A DNA stretch of 37,209 nt, taken from the IMG/VR virus record IMGVR_UViG_3300036406_000655, positions 1-37,209 of that record. One strand, given 5' to 3'. A program made the position numbers and the translations under genes. The stretch comes from a virus. Each line of letters starts with the position of its first letter. Position 1 is the stretch's first letter. Shown one piece after another: positions 8,290 to 17,782 of the stretch. The notes below the pieces were generated by a model that saw nothing but the letters and a program-made list of their open reading frames with translations, did not search any database and had not been told where the DNA came from.

Positions 8290-10803
8290 TCACCAGTTCA
8301 ATCTAATTTTTATTAGAACGTCATTATCAAACGATTTATTGATTGGTTTACTTAGTTTAGCAACAGCAAGTAGTTCATTGAAATCATTATAAAGGCCAAC
8401 AGAAGTAATATATGTCTGTGGATTTTTATCAAAACAAGGATGGAAGAATAAACCATCACTACCACTAACATATGTTGGATTATTACTATAGTTTGCAAAC
8501 GGTGCTGCAACTCTAACAAAGTAATGATTTGTTGTCTTATAGTTCAAGTTTCTTGCTTTCATGTATGAACCAGTTGCACCAGAACCACTTATTGATGTAA
8601 ACAACTTGAAGGCATTGTCACCTGCAACATTACTACCAGTAACAGTATTGAATCCAAGTTCGGTATTCATTTTATATGGATCAAGAACAATAATACCAAG
8701 ATTTGGATAAACAACACCATATGTGTGACGTGAGGACGTTGCATATACACCATATGTCAAACTACCACTTATGACATCATAAGACACATATGGATCATGT
8801 GTACAAGATACTGTATCTGATCTGTCACCTGAATCATCAATAAATGTTAGAATCTTGTTAGAGGATGAAACTGCAACATTACTTCCTGTGAATACATTGT
8901 TCGCATAAGAACCACCTCTCAATTCGGCAAGAGCAATTTCCCAATTACCAGGGTCAACTCTATCACTCATACCTCTTCTATTGAAGTTTATGATATAAAT
9001 ATCTTTTGATGCAGTTGGTTGACCATTAGTGTAGAATGTAAATTCAGTATCCGGTAAATCAAGTGCTATTGATCTGTATTGACCATACACAGAACGAGTT
9101 GGTGTGTCATTCAATTCACCTTCGGCCCAAGTCGAACCGGAACCTTGATTATGTCCATATGACAAAGCAAAGTACGGTGTTTTTCCACATGAGTCACAAT
9201 CTGTAACTTCGTAGTAATACAGTTTAGATGAAGTTGATTGTGTTGAACTTGTGTGATGACATTCAAGTGACTGAGCCCCATCAAATAGACCTTTAGTCTT
9301 TGCACGAATTTTTGCATTCATGACATCTTTACCTAAATCAAGAGGGTGATATACCTTTACAGTTTCAGGTGAACAGTCTGCATCTTGTTTTCTGAAATAT
9401 CTTACAAACGCACCTTTTAGATATGGTTCAACCAAACCGTCGTCATAAATTCGTGTTACGTCTTTTTTGATTATTCCAAAACACTTATCTGAAGGATCGT
9501 CTTCTTCATATTCTACAATGTGCTCTTTGTATTTACAGTTTGGATCTCGTCCCGCATCAATAAACTGTGTTAGTCTTGCTTTGAAAGTTCTTGTTGGAAT
9601 TACTCGTTCACTTTCATATCGCAATGGTGGACGGTTCATCGCTTTAGTTGCAAAAACCGGTATACCTACTTTGTACTCTCCAAGTTGATATTCATCTATG
9701 AGAGATACAACAGCAAGTCTACATGGTTTATTTGGGTGTTGTTGTGGTGCACCACTACTACCGCCTTCGACGGGGACTTTTTCAGTCTCATCAAACACCC
9801 GTCTTGAACCTGGTATTTCTTCTTCCTCACCAAATGTAGGACCATCTTGTGGTGGTGGCGGACCTCCATCGCCTCCGGTTGGAGGAGGAGGTGGTGGTTG
9901 AGATATACATTTACCTTTTTCACCACATTTTGCCTTTACAGCTCTACTAATAACACCAGACGGAGTTGAAAACTCGTTATAAATAACTTGATTATTAGTT
10001 ATTGTTCTTACATCATCATTTTCAAATGCAACTTCATTTGTAAATCTATAATTGAAATACTCTTCAAATGTATCAAATGTTGGAAATGATTGTCTTCCGG
10101 CATCTGATTGTGCGGCATTTGCACTAAAAAGATTGGCATTACATCCGACTGACCATTTTTTATTATACCATCCTAAATTTTCTTTACTACTCAGAGAGAC
10201 AGTATTATTTTGGAATGTCTTATCGAGTGTGTCTAATATAAGACTTGAACCAGGACCAATTTCACTCAAATCATAATATTGTTCGGCAACTGCTCTTTTT
10301 CCACCATCAGGACAATTTTCGTAAAATTTAGAAGATTTTGATCTTCCAAGTTCTACCCATCCAAGTTTAGTTTCTCCATTTTCACAACATTTATAGATTT
10401 CACCTATAAGAATACATTGTTTATTTATGTCAACAAAGTCAGGACTAGAGTATTCAGCAAAGTTTTTTGTCCCAAGTTCTTTTATCTTACCGATTCTATA
10501 TGTTGCATTTGCACACGGGTCTTGCTGTGGAGTTTCTGTTGTTCTTGGTGCAATAGACTGTGTTTGTGGAGCATTTACTCTGACCACACCGTTTCCTAAA
10601 TTAAATTGAGTTGTCTCAATAAATTCAGTAGGAGTATCAGTTATCAACTGAGTCGCAAATGTAACTGGATTTGCTGCTACAACTTGTTCAGGTGTCAAAC
10701 CCGTTTGACTGAAAATGACTCCAGCATAGTAGTCTTTTCTTTCTTTCGTTGGAGAATTCTGCCAAAAATTTATATTCTGTACTATTTCCTGTTGAGTTGC
10801 CAT
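8290..10803 (-). CDS. Phage structural protein, paralog array member 3, with Cys-rich and Pro-rich N-terminus
   Basis: The protein has 837 residues. Residues about 500-837 are the shared module (KTKGLFDG, LYYYEV, LSYGHNQGSGS, DIYIINFNR, GVVYPNLGIIVLDP, NTVTGSNVAGDNAFKLF, TYVSGSDG, YITSVGLYNDFNELLAVAKL). The N-terminal 500 residues differ from the paralogs: they contain a Cys-rich segment at about residues 95-170, including a CC pair, a proline run PPPPPP followed by a Gly/Pro-rich hinge near residues 300-320, and further scattered cysteines. The proline hinge probably separates two folded parts. The cysteines could bind metal or form disulfides in the virion; nothing decides this. It is separated by 1 nt from the downstream gene and 11 nt from the upstream one. 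The region before its ATG is A-rich without a clear Shine-Dalgarno. Confidence 0.8.
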   Translation of the reverse strand: MATQQEIVQNINFWQNSPTKERKDYYAGVIFSQTGLTPEQVVAANPVTFATQLITDTPTEFIETTQFNLGNGVVRVNAPQTQSIAPRTTETPQQDPCANATYRIGKIKELGTKNFAEYSSPDFVDINKQCILIGEIYKCCENGETKLGWVELGRSKSSKFYENCPDGGKRAVAEQYYDLSEIGPGSSLILDTLDKTFQNNTVSLSSKENLGWYNKKWSVGCNANLFSANAAQSDAGRQSFPTFDTFEEYFNYRFTNEVAFENDDVRTITNNQVIYNEFSTPSGVISRAVKAKCGEKGKCISQPPPPPPTGGDGGPPPPQDGPTFGEEEEIPGSRRVFDETEKVPVEGGSSGAPQQHPNKPCRLAVVSLIDEYQLGEYKVGIPVFATKAMNRPPLRYESERVIPTRTFKARLTQFIDAGRDPNCKYKEHIVEYEEDDPSDKCFGIIKKDVTRIYDDGLVEPYLKGAFVRYFRKQDADCSPETVKVYHPLDLGKDVMNAKIRAKTKGLFDGAQSLECHHTSSTQSTSSKLYYYEVTDCDSCGKTPYFALSYGHNQGSGSTWAEGELNDTPTRSVYGQYRSIALDLPDTEFTFYTNGQPTASKDIYIINFNRRGMSDRVDPGNWEIALAELRGGSYANNVFTGSNVAVSSSNKILTFIDDSGDRSDTVSCTHDPYVSYDVISGSLTYGVYATSSRHTYGVVYPNLGIIVLDPYKMNTELGFNTVTGSNVAGDNAFKLFTSISGSGATGSYMKARNLNYKTTNHYFVRVAAPFANYSNNPTYVSGSDGLFFHPCFDKNPQTYITSVGLYNDFNELLAVAKLSKPINKSFDNDVLIKIRLNW

Positions 10804-10814
10804 AGTTTTTTATC

Positions 10815-11885
10815 TTAATAATCTAATTTAACTTTTATTACCAATTCTCTATCAAACGATTTCTTTATTGGCTTACTCAGTTTAGCAACCGCCAATAATT
10901 CTTGATTATCATCATACATACCAACAGACGTTACATATACCTGTGGGTCTCTCACCATTGAATCATACTTGAGTATTCCACTGCTTGAACTAACAAAACT
11001 ATTATTTGACGAGTAATTATATTCCCCGTTGAATAATCTTACGAAGTAATATGTGGATGATATAACTTCACTAGTTCTTCCTTTGAATGAATAAGACGCA
11101 GTATCAGCTGCTATGGCACCACTTATAGATGTAAATAATTCGAATGTGTTATCAAATCCACTCGCAGTCGCAGGTACTCTTCTTGTATTGAAAGAAGCCG
11201 ATGCATCCAAAGCTTTTCCATTCAAAATTATCACACCTCTATCTGGGTAGAAAAGTCCCCACGGTGTTGTGTCTGCTGTATAAATTCCATTTGCAATAGA
11301 ACCACTTCTAACATTATAAACTCGACCACCTTGTTGAGCTAATTCTGTTGTTGTAGTTGTTGCATCATCAATTAGCGTTGTATAATTTGCAGAACCACTG
11401 TGTTTGAAAGTCAACTGCCATGATTTAGTGTCCATTCTGTCTTTGAATCTTGCACGATTTATGTTTACGGCATAAATGTATTCTGATGTTTCATTATTTC
11501 TGAATGTGAATAATGTATCACCTGGGTCAAGGAGCATCTGTCTATATTGTGCATATACTGTTTTTGTTGGATAATCGTAAACATTTTGATTAGCCGAACC
11601 AGTGGATGAACCACTACCCATAGAATCACCATATGCCAAACTAAATTGTGGTTCTGCACCAAAAGAATTGGATTGACTGTTGAATATCTCATAGTAATAT
11701 CTTTTCTGATTTGCAGATTGGAATGAACTTGTAAAAATTCCAGTCAATGATGCTTGATTGTTTGACCAAAGTGGTGCGGACACAACTTCTTTTTGATTTG
11801 GAGAAATGTCTATATCATCCACAAATGGTGTGAATGTTTTTCCATTTCGTAAACTTTTTCTTAATAGTATTTCTTCTTGTGTCAT
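10815..11885 (-). CDS. Phage structural protein, paralog array member 2 (minimal form)
   Basis: This 356-residue protein is nearly all shared module, starting at about residue 38 (APLWSNN, RYYYEIF, FSLAYGDSMGSGSS). The repeated landmarks follow in the same order: YIYAVNINR, DRMDTKSW, RSGSIANGIYTAD, WGLFYPDRGVIILNG, FELFTSISGA, YYFVRLFNGEYNYSSN, SGILKYDS, then the terminal block YVTSVGMYDDNQELLAVAKL with KSFDRELVIKVKLDY. It defines the size of the domain, about 320 residues. The module is rich in Ser, Gly, Thr and Tyr and looks all-beta. Its job in the particle is not known to me; a tail- or baseplate-associated decoration or fibre subunit fits the location. It starts 5 nt after the upstream paralog. 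Confidence 0.8.
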   Translation of the reverse strand: MTQEEILLRKSLRNGKTFTPFVDDIDISPNQKEVVSAPLWSNNQASLTGIFTSSFQSANQKRYYYEIFNSQSNSFGAEPQFSLAYGDSMGSGSSTGSANQNVYDYPTKTVYAQYRQMLLDPGDTLFTFRNNETSEYIYAVNINRARFKDRMDTKSWQLTFKHSGSANYTTLIDDATTTTTELAQQGGRVYNVRSGSIANGIYTADTTPWGLFYPDRGVIILNGKALDASASFNTRRVPATASGFDNTFELFTSISGAIAADTASYSFKGRTSEVISSTYYFVRLFNGEYNYSSNNSFVSSSSGILKYDSMVRDPQVYVTSVGMYDDNQELLAVAKLSKPIKKSFDRELVIKVKLDY

Positions 11886-11890
11886 AATTT

Positions 11891-12991
11891 TTAATACTCA
11901 AGTTTTACAGTAATTGATAGTTCGCTATGGAAAGATTTTTGAAGTGGTTTGCTTAGTTTAGCAACAGCCAATAAATCTCCACCAACTTTGTCATATAAAC
12001 CAATGCTGGTGATATATGTAATTGGTTCAAGAGTAAATTGAGAATTGTTCAAAAATCCATCACTTCCTGTATAATATGTTGGATTTGTAGAATAGTTGAA
12101 TTCGTTGTTAGAAATTCTTACAAAGTAAAAGTCTTGATGTTTTATATCTACTGCTCTTGCAGTAAAACCATTACCTGTTACTGCTGCACCACTTATAGCG
12201 GTGAACAACTTATAACTATTATCTCCAGCTACATTACTTCCAGTTACAGTATTGAATGATGATGATTGATTCAAAGAATTCGCAGATATTAGAATTGTAC
12301 CAATATCTGAATAAACTAGTCCATAGTAATGTGGATTTGATGGATTATAAATGCCGTCATCCAAACTACCACTAACAAGATTTCTAACAGGGGATGGTAT
12401 TCCATTATATCCTAAACCGTCACTCTTATCAACAGAATCATCAATAAGTTTTATAATCTGTGGGTTTGAACCAGATACTTGAACTGCACTTCCAGTGTGA
12501 GAAGAATTTACTTTTCCACTACCACTCAATGCCGCGATATTTATTTGGAAATTTCCTGGGTCAAGTTTATCACCAACTTTACTTCTATTGAAGTTTATGG
12601 CGTAAAAATCATAAATTGTTGTTTGTGATGAATTTCCTAACTTGAATAATGTTTCATCATGTTCAAGACAGAGTAGTCTATATTGTGAATATATTGCCTT
12701 GGAAGGAGTATCACTAATCTCTCCACCAGGAGATGCAGAACCCGAACCAGCATAGTGTCCGTATGCAACTGAAAATATTTGTGCATCTTCACAATCTAAT
12801 GAAGCTGAGCTCCAAACTTCATAATAATATTCTTTAGAAGAGGTTGTTTGTAATGAGCTCGTAAAAAATGTAAACAACTCTCCTGTCCCATTAGACCAAA
12901 GACCCCGTGTTTCAACAACAGTTTCAGCGGATTCCATTGGCATATTTGTTGCATCTAATGGTCTACTGACAGCTCTATAAATTCTTGACAT
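11891..12991 (-). CDS. Phage structural protein, paralog array member 1 (minimal form)
   Basis: This 366-residue protein consists of a 30-residue leader and the shared module: RGLWSNGTGEL, KEYYYEVW, FSVAYGHYAGSGSAS, FYAINFNRSKVGDKLDPGNF, SGSLDDGIYN, YGLVYSDIGTILIS, NTVTGSNVAGDNSYKLF, FYFVRISNNEFNYSTN, then YITSIGLYDKVGGDLLAVAKL and KSFHSELSITVKLEY. Its closest relative by eye is the C-terminal half of the 837-residue protein, with which it shares the stretch NTVTGSNVAGDN exactly. It is the first of the five paralogs after the 225-residue structural gene and is probably co-transcribed with it. An AGGGA sequence lies about 9 nt before the ATG. Virion role is inferred from position and from the lack of any enzymatic motif. 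Confidence 0.8.
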   Translation of the reverse strand: MSRIYRAVSRPLDATNMPMESAETVVETRGLWSNGTGELFTFFTSSLQTTSSKEYYYEVWSSASLDCEDAQIFSVAYGHYAGSGSASPGGEISDTPSKAIYSQYRLLCLEHDETLFKLGNSSQTTIYDFYAINFNRSKVGDKLDPGNFQINIAALSGSGKVNSSHTGSAVQVSGSNPQIIKLIDDSVDKSDGLGYNGIPSPVRNLVSGSLDDGIYNPSNPHYYGLVYSDIGTILISANSLNQSSSFNTVTGSNVAGDNSYKLFTAISGAAVTGNGFTARAVDIKHQDFYFVRISNNEFNYSTNPTYYTGSDGFLNNSQFTLEPITYITSIGLYDKVGGDLLAVAKLSKPLQKSFHSELSITVKLEY

Positions 12992-13016
12992 AATAAAATT
13001 CCCTATTTGTTTTTAC

Positions 13017-13694
13017 TTATAAACCGGTTGGTCGTTTATCTAAAGTAACATTCACTACAATTCTACCACCAGTTTCATTTGCAGTTACAATAACCTTTGT
13101 TGTTTTTGTGGTAGAAATGAAATCAGCAGCTGGCTTTGGTGATACCTGAAATTCTAAACCTATTACTGACATAGAGTTTGCTGTTTCAGAATCTCCTGAC
13201 ATAGATGCAACTGGGTTGTTGGCATTTGCGATGCCTCGACCTGTAATTGTCATATAGGTACTGTCTAAAAGAGTTGCGGTGTAACCCAACTGAGCATTTA
13301 GTGCAGTTGCCTGTACACTTGTCCCGTTGAATCTTGTTTCTGGGATTATATTCTGTCCTTGTGGAATTGTTCCGGCTACAAGTGAAACTGTTTGTGGCGT
13401 TACCAATGTCAAATATGGAATTGCAGTTGTTCCTTTTGGAAGTGTAATCAATTTATATTTCATTGATTGTGTTTCGTCTGGAACCGCCTCTGTTATTGGC
13501 ATATTTTCGATTGCAACACCATAATAATCAGATCCAAGTGGGTGTGCTGGATTCCATAAATCATAATCAATTTCATCATCTGCTAATGCAAACTGTGTAA
13601 TTTTGAAATTGTTTCTACCTTTTGCCAAAAGTTCGCGACCTTTCTTTGTCAAGATGGCATCTACGGTAATCGAGGTATTGTCTAAATAACCCAT
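13017..13694 (-). CDS. Conserved virion structural protein of T4-like phages (unknown role)
   Basis: The 225-residue protein begins MGYLDNTSITVDAILTKKGR, an N-terminus I recognise from structural proteins of unassigned function in cyanophages and other distant T4-like phages. The rest is Thr/Val/Ala-rich and looks beta-rich (for example SVIGLEFQVSPKPAADF and KVIVTANETGGRIVVNVTL). It has one of the best ribosome binding sites in the window (AAGGAG, 9 nt before the ATG) and a TATTTATA box 34 nt upstream in one of the few real gaps. This suggests strong, separately started late expression, as expected of an abundant virion component. It heads the array of five paralogous structural genes. No enzymatic motif is visible. 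Confidence 0.8.
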   Translation of the reverse strand: MGYLDNTSITVDAILTKKGRELLAKGRNNFKITQFALADDEIDYDLWNPAHPLGSDYYGVAIENMPITEAVPDETQSMKYKLITLPKGTTAIPYLTLVTPQTVSLVAGTIPQGQNIIPETRFNGTSVQATALNAQLGYTATLLDSTYMTITGRGIANANNPVASMSGDSETANSMSVIGLEFQVSPKPAADFISTTKTTKVIVTANETGGRIVVNVTLDKRPTGL

Positions 13695-13728
13695 GTTAGT
13701 TACTCCTTGTTGAATATAATGTTACTCA

Positions 13729-13736
13729 TATAAATA
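13729..13736 (-). promoter_or_regulatory. TATTTATA box, candidate late promoter of the 225-residue structural gene
   Basis: TATTTATA on the minus strand sits in the 62-nt gap after the 1340-residue gene, 34 nt before the ATG of the next structural gene and upstream of its strong AAGGAG. The flanking sequence is AT-rich (TGTATATTTATATGAG), so part of the match could be compositional. Together with the two other intergenic copies it is the best late-promoter candidate here. Confidence 0.5.
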
Positions 13737-13756
13737 TACATATTCTTTATTTTCCT

Positions 13757-16700
13757 TTAGATTCCACTATTCGCAGAATACTGATTTAGATTTATTTGAT
13801 TCGGATCTACGAAAAATAATTCTACAACGGCCTTTCCATCTGGTGTAGATCTTGTTTCAATGTTTACATCCGGTCCTGATAATTTACATCCTTCAAATCT
13901 TTGATTACGAATTGAATTAGTCAAATTATTTGGATTTTCAAAACTTGCGGTTACAAATTGATATGAAGAGTAGTTTCTTTCATCAATATCTCTACTACTC
14001 GTATAATAAAACTTGTAAGCACTATAATAATTATCAAGTCTATATGATTGATACGTTGTAAATACGAATGTAGATTTTCCAGAATCTACACTAGATGTTG
14101 CCCATCCAGTTCCATAACCAACATCAGGGCTTCCTTCAAAATATTCAACATTTAGTTTTTTAGAAGGGCTTGAGAAATTTGTATCAAACAACGCAAACAG
14201 AGTAGAACTTCCAGAACCAAATACAGAAGAAATGTTGGCTATTACTTTACCAAAATTTTTGTTAGCGATAACTGAAAAATAGTTTACATATTGAGACGAA
14301 ATAGAACTCGTTGATATTTGTATACTTGTTTTTATTGGTGTAAACCTATCGCGTATAAAATTGGCAACGTGACCTCTTGAACTCGATATAATTGCAGAAT
14401 ATGGTTTTGCAAATCCAGTTGGTGTTACAACTTGATTATAATCACCAGACACATTTATATCTTGAGAAGATTCTATTTCAAGTGGTATATCAAATTCACC
14501 TTCAATTTCTTGATAAGAACTTTCATTTTCAAATCCAATCAAGATAGTTGCTTTTTTAGAAGATACAGAAACCGTTGGTGTACCTGATGATGATATTTCG
14601 TTTGTTCGTAGTGAGTTGTTTGGTTCTCCACTAAAGTTTCTTACTACTTTTACTTTTGAACGTTCAAGTACATTTGGTTCAATTACCAAACCAAGTATCT
14701 CATTTACACGGGCCGGAAGTGTTTGACGTATCTGTTCAAAAACACTCAAATCAAATTGAGATATTAGTCGTATGTATGCCGTAAAATCATTCTTGTTTGG
14801 ATATTTTTTCCAATATTCACGGGCAAACCATTTTAGTTTTGGATATTCTTCTTTATCAATATTGGAGTATTCTCCAAAATAATCATCAATAGTAGTATAT
14901 CCGATTGCCTCGTATATGTCCTCATTTATAATATTCTGTGGAGAAAACGCAACCATCAATTTGTTAGAATCAATACTAAACTTATCAAATTGAGAAACTT
15001 CAGACGAATAGTTTGGATCTAATCCACCAATCAAAGAACCAGAGTCAATCCTTACCTTTTCAGAAAATGGAGTATTGTTTCCAACCGTTGCAACTTCCAT
15101 ATTATAGGTTTCGGTTATTGATTCAAACGCATCATAGTTAAAACCAATCAATGAGGCAGATTTTGGAGATGTGTAAAAACTTGTCTTTGTTTGGTCTGGG
15201 TGAGAACTTACGATACTTGATGTTTGAGTCGTATCAAATTCTTGCCAGAACTTGAATTGTGCTTGTAAATCGTAGAATGATGATGTTGCTGTATTACCAT
15301 TGTATGCACGAGGTGCCATGACATGGTTGTTGAAAGAACTCTCATTTAGTTTATTTGTCCAATATCTCAATTCAAAAATTGAACCTGATAGTATGTTACT
15401 GGTTTGTGGATTCGAACCAGAGCCAATGTATAATGTTCCATCAGACGACCAAGACCTATTGTAACTACCGCTAGTTGTTCCATTTACAACAATACTACCA
15501 GAACGTTCTATTACAAGTTTTCCGTACTTAGAAGTCTTTACATAGAATCTGTAAATTTGATTTGATGATGTTGCATCATTACTATACTCTCTTGTTATCA
15601 TAAGATTCAGAGGCACATCATCGTAGAAATAATCGTCATATATTGATGCAGACGTATAAGTAGTTCCATTACCTAACCAAAAAGTAACAGAACCTTTACC
15701 AACATCTGTTCCATTCTTCTCCATAGTTACAAACCAATCAACTCTACTTCCAGAATTTTTTTGAAGAAGAGTTTGTATTTGATTTCCAGTATAGGAATAT
15801 CTTGATTCTGGTTCCATCTTCCAACGGAATGTTAGAGTATCAGGATATAACCATGAACCAGTTGGTGTTGTTATTTTTTCCCAAGGAGTAGTTACATAAT
15901 TTGGTACAGTTGGTACTGGTAAAGACCCTCTGATGTTTAGATAGTAAGTATGTTTTTCCCACTCTGTTCTTGGAATAATTCCTAAATCTGCATTATCGGG
16001 TCCACCAAATTCTCTTATCGTTAGAAGAGTTTGTGGAATACCATAGGCAGCAAGTAAAGCCTTTATACCGCGAGCAGTTCCTTTTGTTTTGTAAATGTAT
16101 GGGAGATTATTGAAAATACGTCTCCATACTTCTTTAGTTCTTTCTTCATATGTCTTGGAAAAATACTTGCCTATAGTTGTTTTACCAGTCCATATTGGTT
16201 CTGTACTACCACTTAGTCCGAGGGCATATTCCCATAAATCCTTTGTCTGTGTTCCATGTGAAAGAGTCCAACCAAAGTTACGAGTTGCATCATAAATCAA
16301 ATCTTGAGATAAACCAGATCTAGGATTTTCTTCTCGAAGATTCTTTTTCAAAATGTGATCTGTGTATAGATACATTATATCAAAATGTTGTCCAAGCATA
16401 TTGACAAATGTAACAGCTTGTTCGTTATCAGAGTCTTCTCGAATGTGGTCTGGTAGTGCCTTTGAGAGGGCATAATAATTTTTCGCATCGTATTCGTTTG
16501 CAAGTGTTATTATAGAATCAGACCAATCCTCAACAAACGAAGATGTATAGGAGTAAAAATTGAATTTTCCTACTTTAGTTGATATATCATAAACACTAGC
16601 AGTCGAGTTCAATTCATATTTTGGGTACGGTGAAATTGATGCACTTATTTGATACGTGTAACTGAAACTGCCAGTCGAATCATAATACAAGTATTTTTCA

Positions 16701-17779
16701 AAACCATCAAAACCAGAGATAACTTTATCTCTCAAAAGTTGAATTTTTATTCTATTTGAACCAACTGATCCAGATATTCCATTTATTCTACCGAGTTCAT
16801 TATTGTAAAACTCCACAAGTTCCATTTTGTATAAAAAGTTCTCTACACGGTCTCTTGCATTTGAATAGTAAATGAAGTTTTTGAATTCAGAGTAATCTAT
16901 ATTCAATGTGACTGGAAGATTAGAGCCAGTCAGGTATCTATTGAGTAATTGTTCAGAAGTTTGAACATTTTCACTCAATATGTCTGTCCATGATTTATAC
17001 TCGGTATCAGATGTTATCCAGTAGTCATAATCAACTTCAAAATTAGGTCCTTGTATTGATGGTACTTCTGGTTCAAATGTTTCAGGTAGTATGTTTACCG
17101 TATCAATATACGGTTTCATTATCTTTATAGAAACCCAACACGTAAAGAATAAATCCAAGTCCGGTGGAAGTGGTTCAAACAACTTTACATAAAAAGATAC
17201 TGGGTCTCCATCTGATGTAACATTTATTACGTCTACTAATTTATTCTCACCAAAATTTAAAACAATTGGTGGTAGGAATGTTTTTGGTCTAATATTTTCA
17301 AGAACAAATCTAGCAAGCTCCAATCTACCAGTTACTGACTCCGGTGAAACTAATGAAAGTTTCAATTCTTTTCGATCATCAGAAATATCAGATATAAAAA
17401 GATTGTTACCAGATTCATGAGAACCTATCATGTTTCTCAAGAAATTATAAACCACCTTATATTCAGTCGGTGGTACATTCAAATTCTCTAAGTCTTTATG
17501 AATCTGTAATCTTAGTTTTGGAATTTCACTAGTTGAATCTAAATAAAACGTGTTTATATTATAAGCAGATCTAATGTACCCCAAGTTTCTTAGAAAAGTG
17601 TGGAGTTCTATATTGAATGGATTTGTATTTGTTATTGGGTCAACAAAGTTTGGATCAAAATCAGGAACAACTACTCGTTTCTCTAATAATGCCAAGTCTT
17701 CCAAAGGAATGGTAACACCTCTTTTTGGAAAATTTTCGGAACGTATTTCGTCAATATTTTTATATTCAAAGTTTGCCAT
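13757..17779 (-). CDS. Very large baseplate/tail structural protein with tail-protein-I-like region and lectin-like domain
   Basis: At 1340 residues this is the largest complete gene here. Residues about 540-600 (EVWRRIFNNLPYIYKTKGTA followed by RGIKALLAAYGIP and TIREFGG) resemble the conserved core of P2 gpI-type tail proteins and of large far-T4 baseplate proteins. Residues about 645-825 look like a concanavalin/LamG sandwich (TLTFRWKMEP, DVPLNLMITREYS, TLYIGSGSNP, SGSIFELRYWTNKL). A later part (WFAREYWKKYPNK, LPARVNEILG) is helical and charged. Its place two genes after gp6 and its size recall T4 wedge protein gp7, but I see no direct sequence link, so that is only positional. It starts 3 nt after the previous stop, with AGGAT before the ATG. 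Virion role is near certain; the exact identity is not. Confidence 0.82.
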   Translation of the reverse strand: MANFEYKNIDEIRSENFPKRGVTIPLEDLALLEKRVVVPDFDPNFVDPITNTNPFNIELHTFLRNLGYIRSAYNINTFYLDSTSEIPKLRLQIHKDLENLNVPPTEYKVVYNFLRNMIGSHESGNNLFISDISDDRKELKLSLVSPESVTGRLELARFVLENIRPKTFLPPIVLNFGENKLVDVINVTSDGDPVSFYVKLFEPLPPDLDLFFTCWVSIKIMKPYIDTVNILPETFEPEVPSIQGPNFEVDYDYWITSDTEYKSWTDILSENVQTSEQLLNRYLTGSNLPVTLNIDYSEFKNFIYYSNARDRVENFLYKMELVEFYNNELGRINGISGSVGSNRIKIQLLRDKVISGFDGFEKYLYYDSTGSFSYTYQISASISPYPKYELNSTASVYDISTKVGKFNFYSYTSSFVEDWSDSIITLANEYDAKNYYALSKALPDHIREDSDNEQAVTFVNMLGQHFDIMYLYTDHILKKNLREENPRSGLSQDLIYDATRNFGWTLSHGTQTKDLWEYALGLSGSTEPIWTGKTTIGKYFSKTYEERTKEVWRRIFNNLPYIYKTKGTARGIKALLAAYGIPQTLLTIREFGGPDNADLGIIPRTEWEKHTYYLNIRGSLPVPTVPNYVTTPWEKITTPTGSWLYPDTLTFRWKMEPESRYSYTGNQIQTLLQKNSGSRVDWFVTMEKNGTDVGKGSVTFWLGNGTTYTSASIYDDYFYDDVPLNLMITREYSNDATSSNQIYRFYVKTSKYGKLVIERSGSIVVNGTTSGSYNRSWSSDGTLYIGSGSNPQTSNILSGSIFELRYWTNKLNESSFNNHVMAPRAYNGNTATSSFYDLQAQFKFWQEFDTTQTSSIVSSHPDQTKTSFYTSPKSASLIGFNYDAFESITETYNMEVATVGNNTPFSEKVRIDSGSLIGGLDPNYSSEVSQFDKFSIDSNKLMVAFSPQNIINEDIYEAIGYTTIDDYFGEYSNIDKEEYPKLKWFAREYWKKYPNKNDFTAYIRLISQFDLSVFEQIRQTLPARVNEILGLVIEPNVLERSKVKVVRNFSGEPNNSLRTNEISSSGTPTVSVSSKKATILIGFENESSYQEIEGEFDIPLEIESSQDINVSGDYNQVVTPTGFAKPYSAIISSSRGHVANFIRDRFTPIKTSIQISTSSISSQYVNYFSVIANKNFGKVIANISSVFGSGSSTLFALFDTNFSSPSKKLNVEYFEGSPDVGYGTGWATSSVDSGKSTFVFTTYQSYRLDNYYSAYKFYYTSSRDIDERNYSSYQFVTASFENPNNLTNSIRNQRFEGCKLSGPDVNIETRSTPDGKAVVELFFVDPNQINLNQYSANSGI

Positions 17780-17782
17780 TGT

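Noticed and set aside
9978-9985. TATTTATA copy inside the 837-residue gene
   Set aside because: It is deep inside a coding region with no downstream start nearby; treated as background.
13757-17779. Naming the 1340-residue protein gp7
   Set aside because: Position and size recall T4 gp7, but I see no direct sequence match, so the symbol was left empty.
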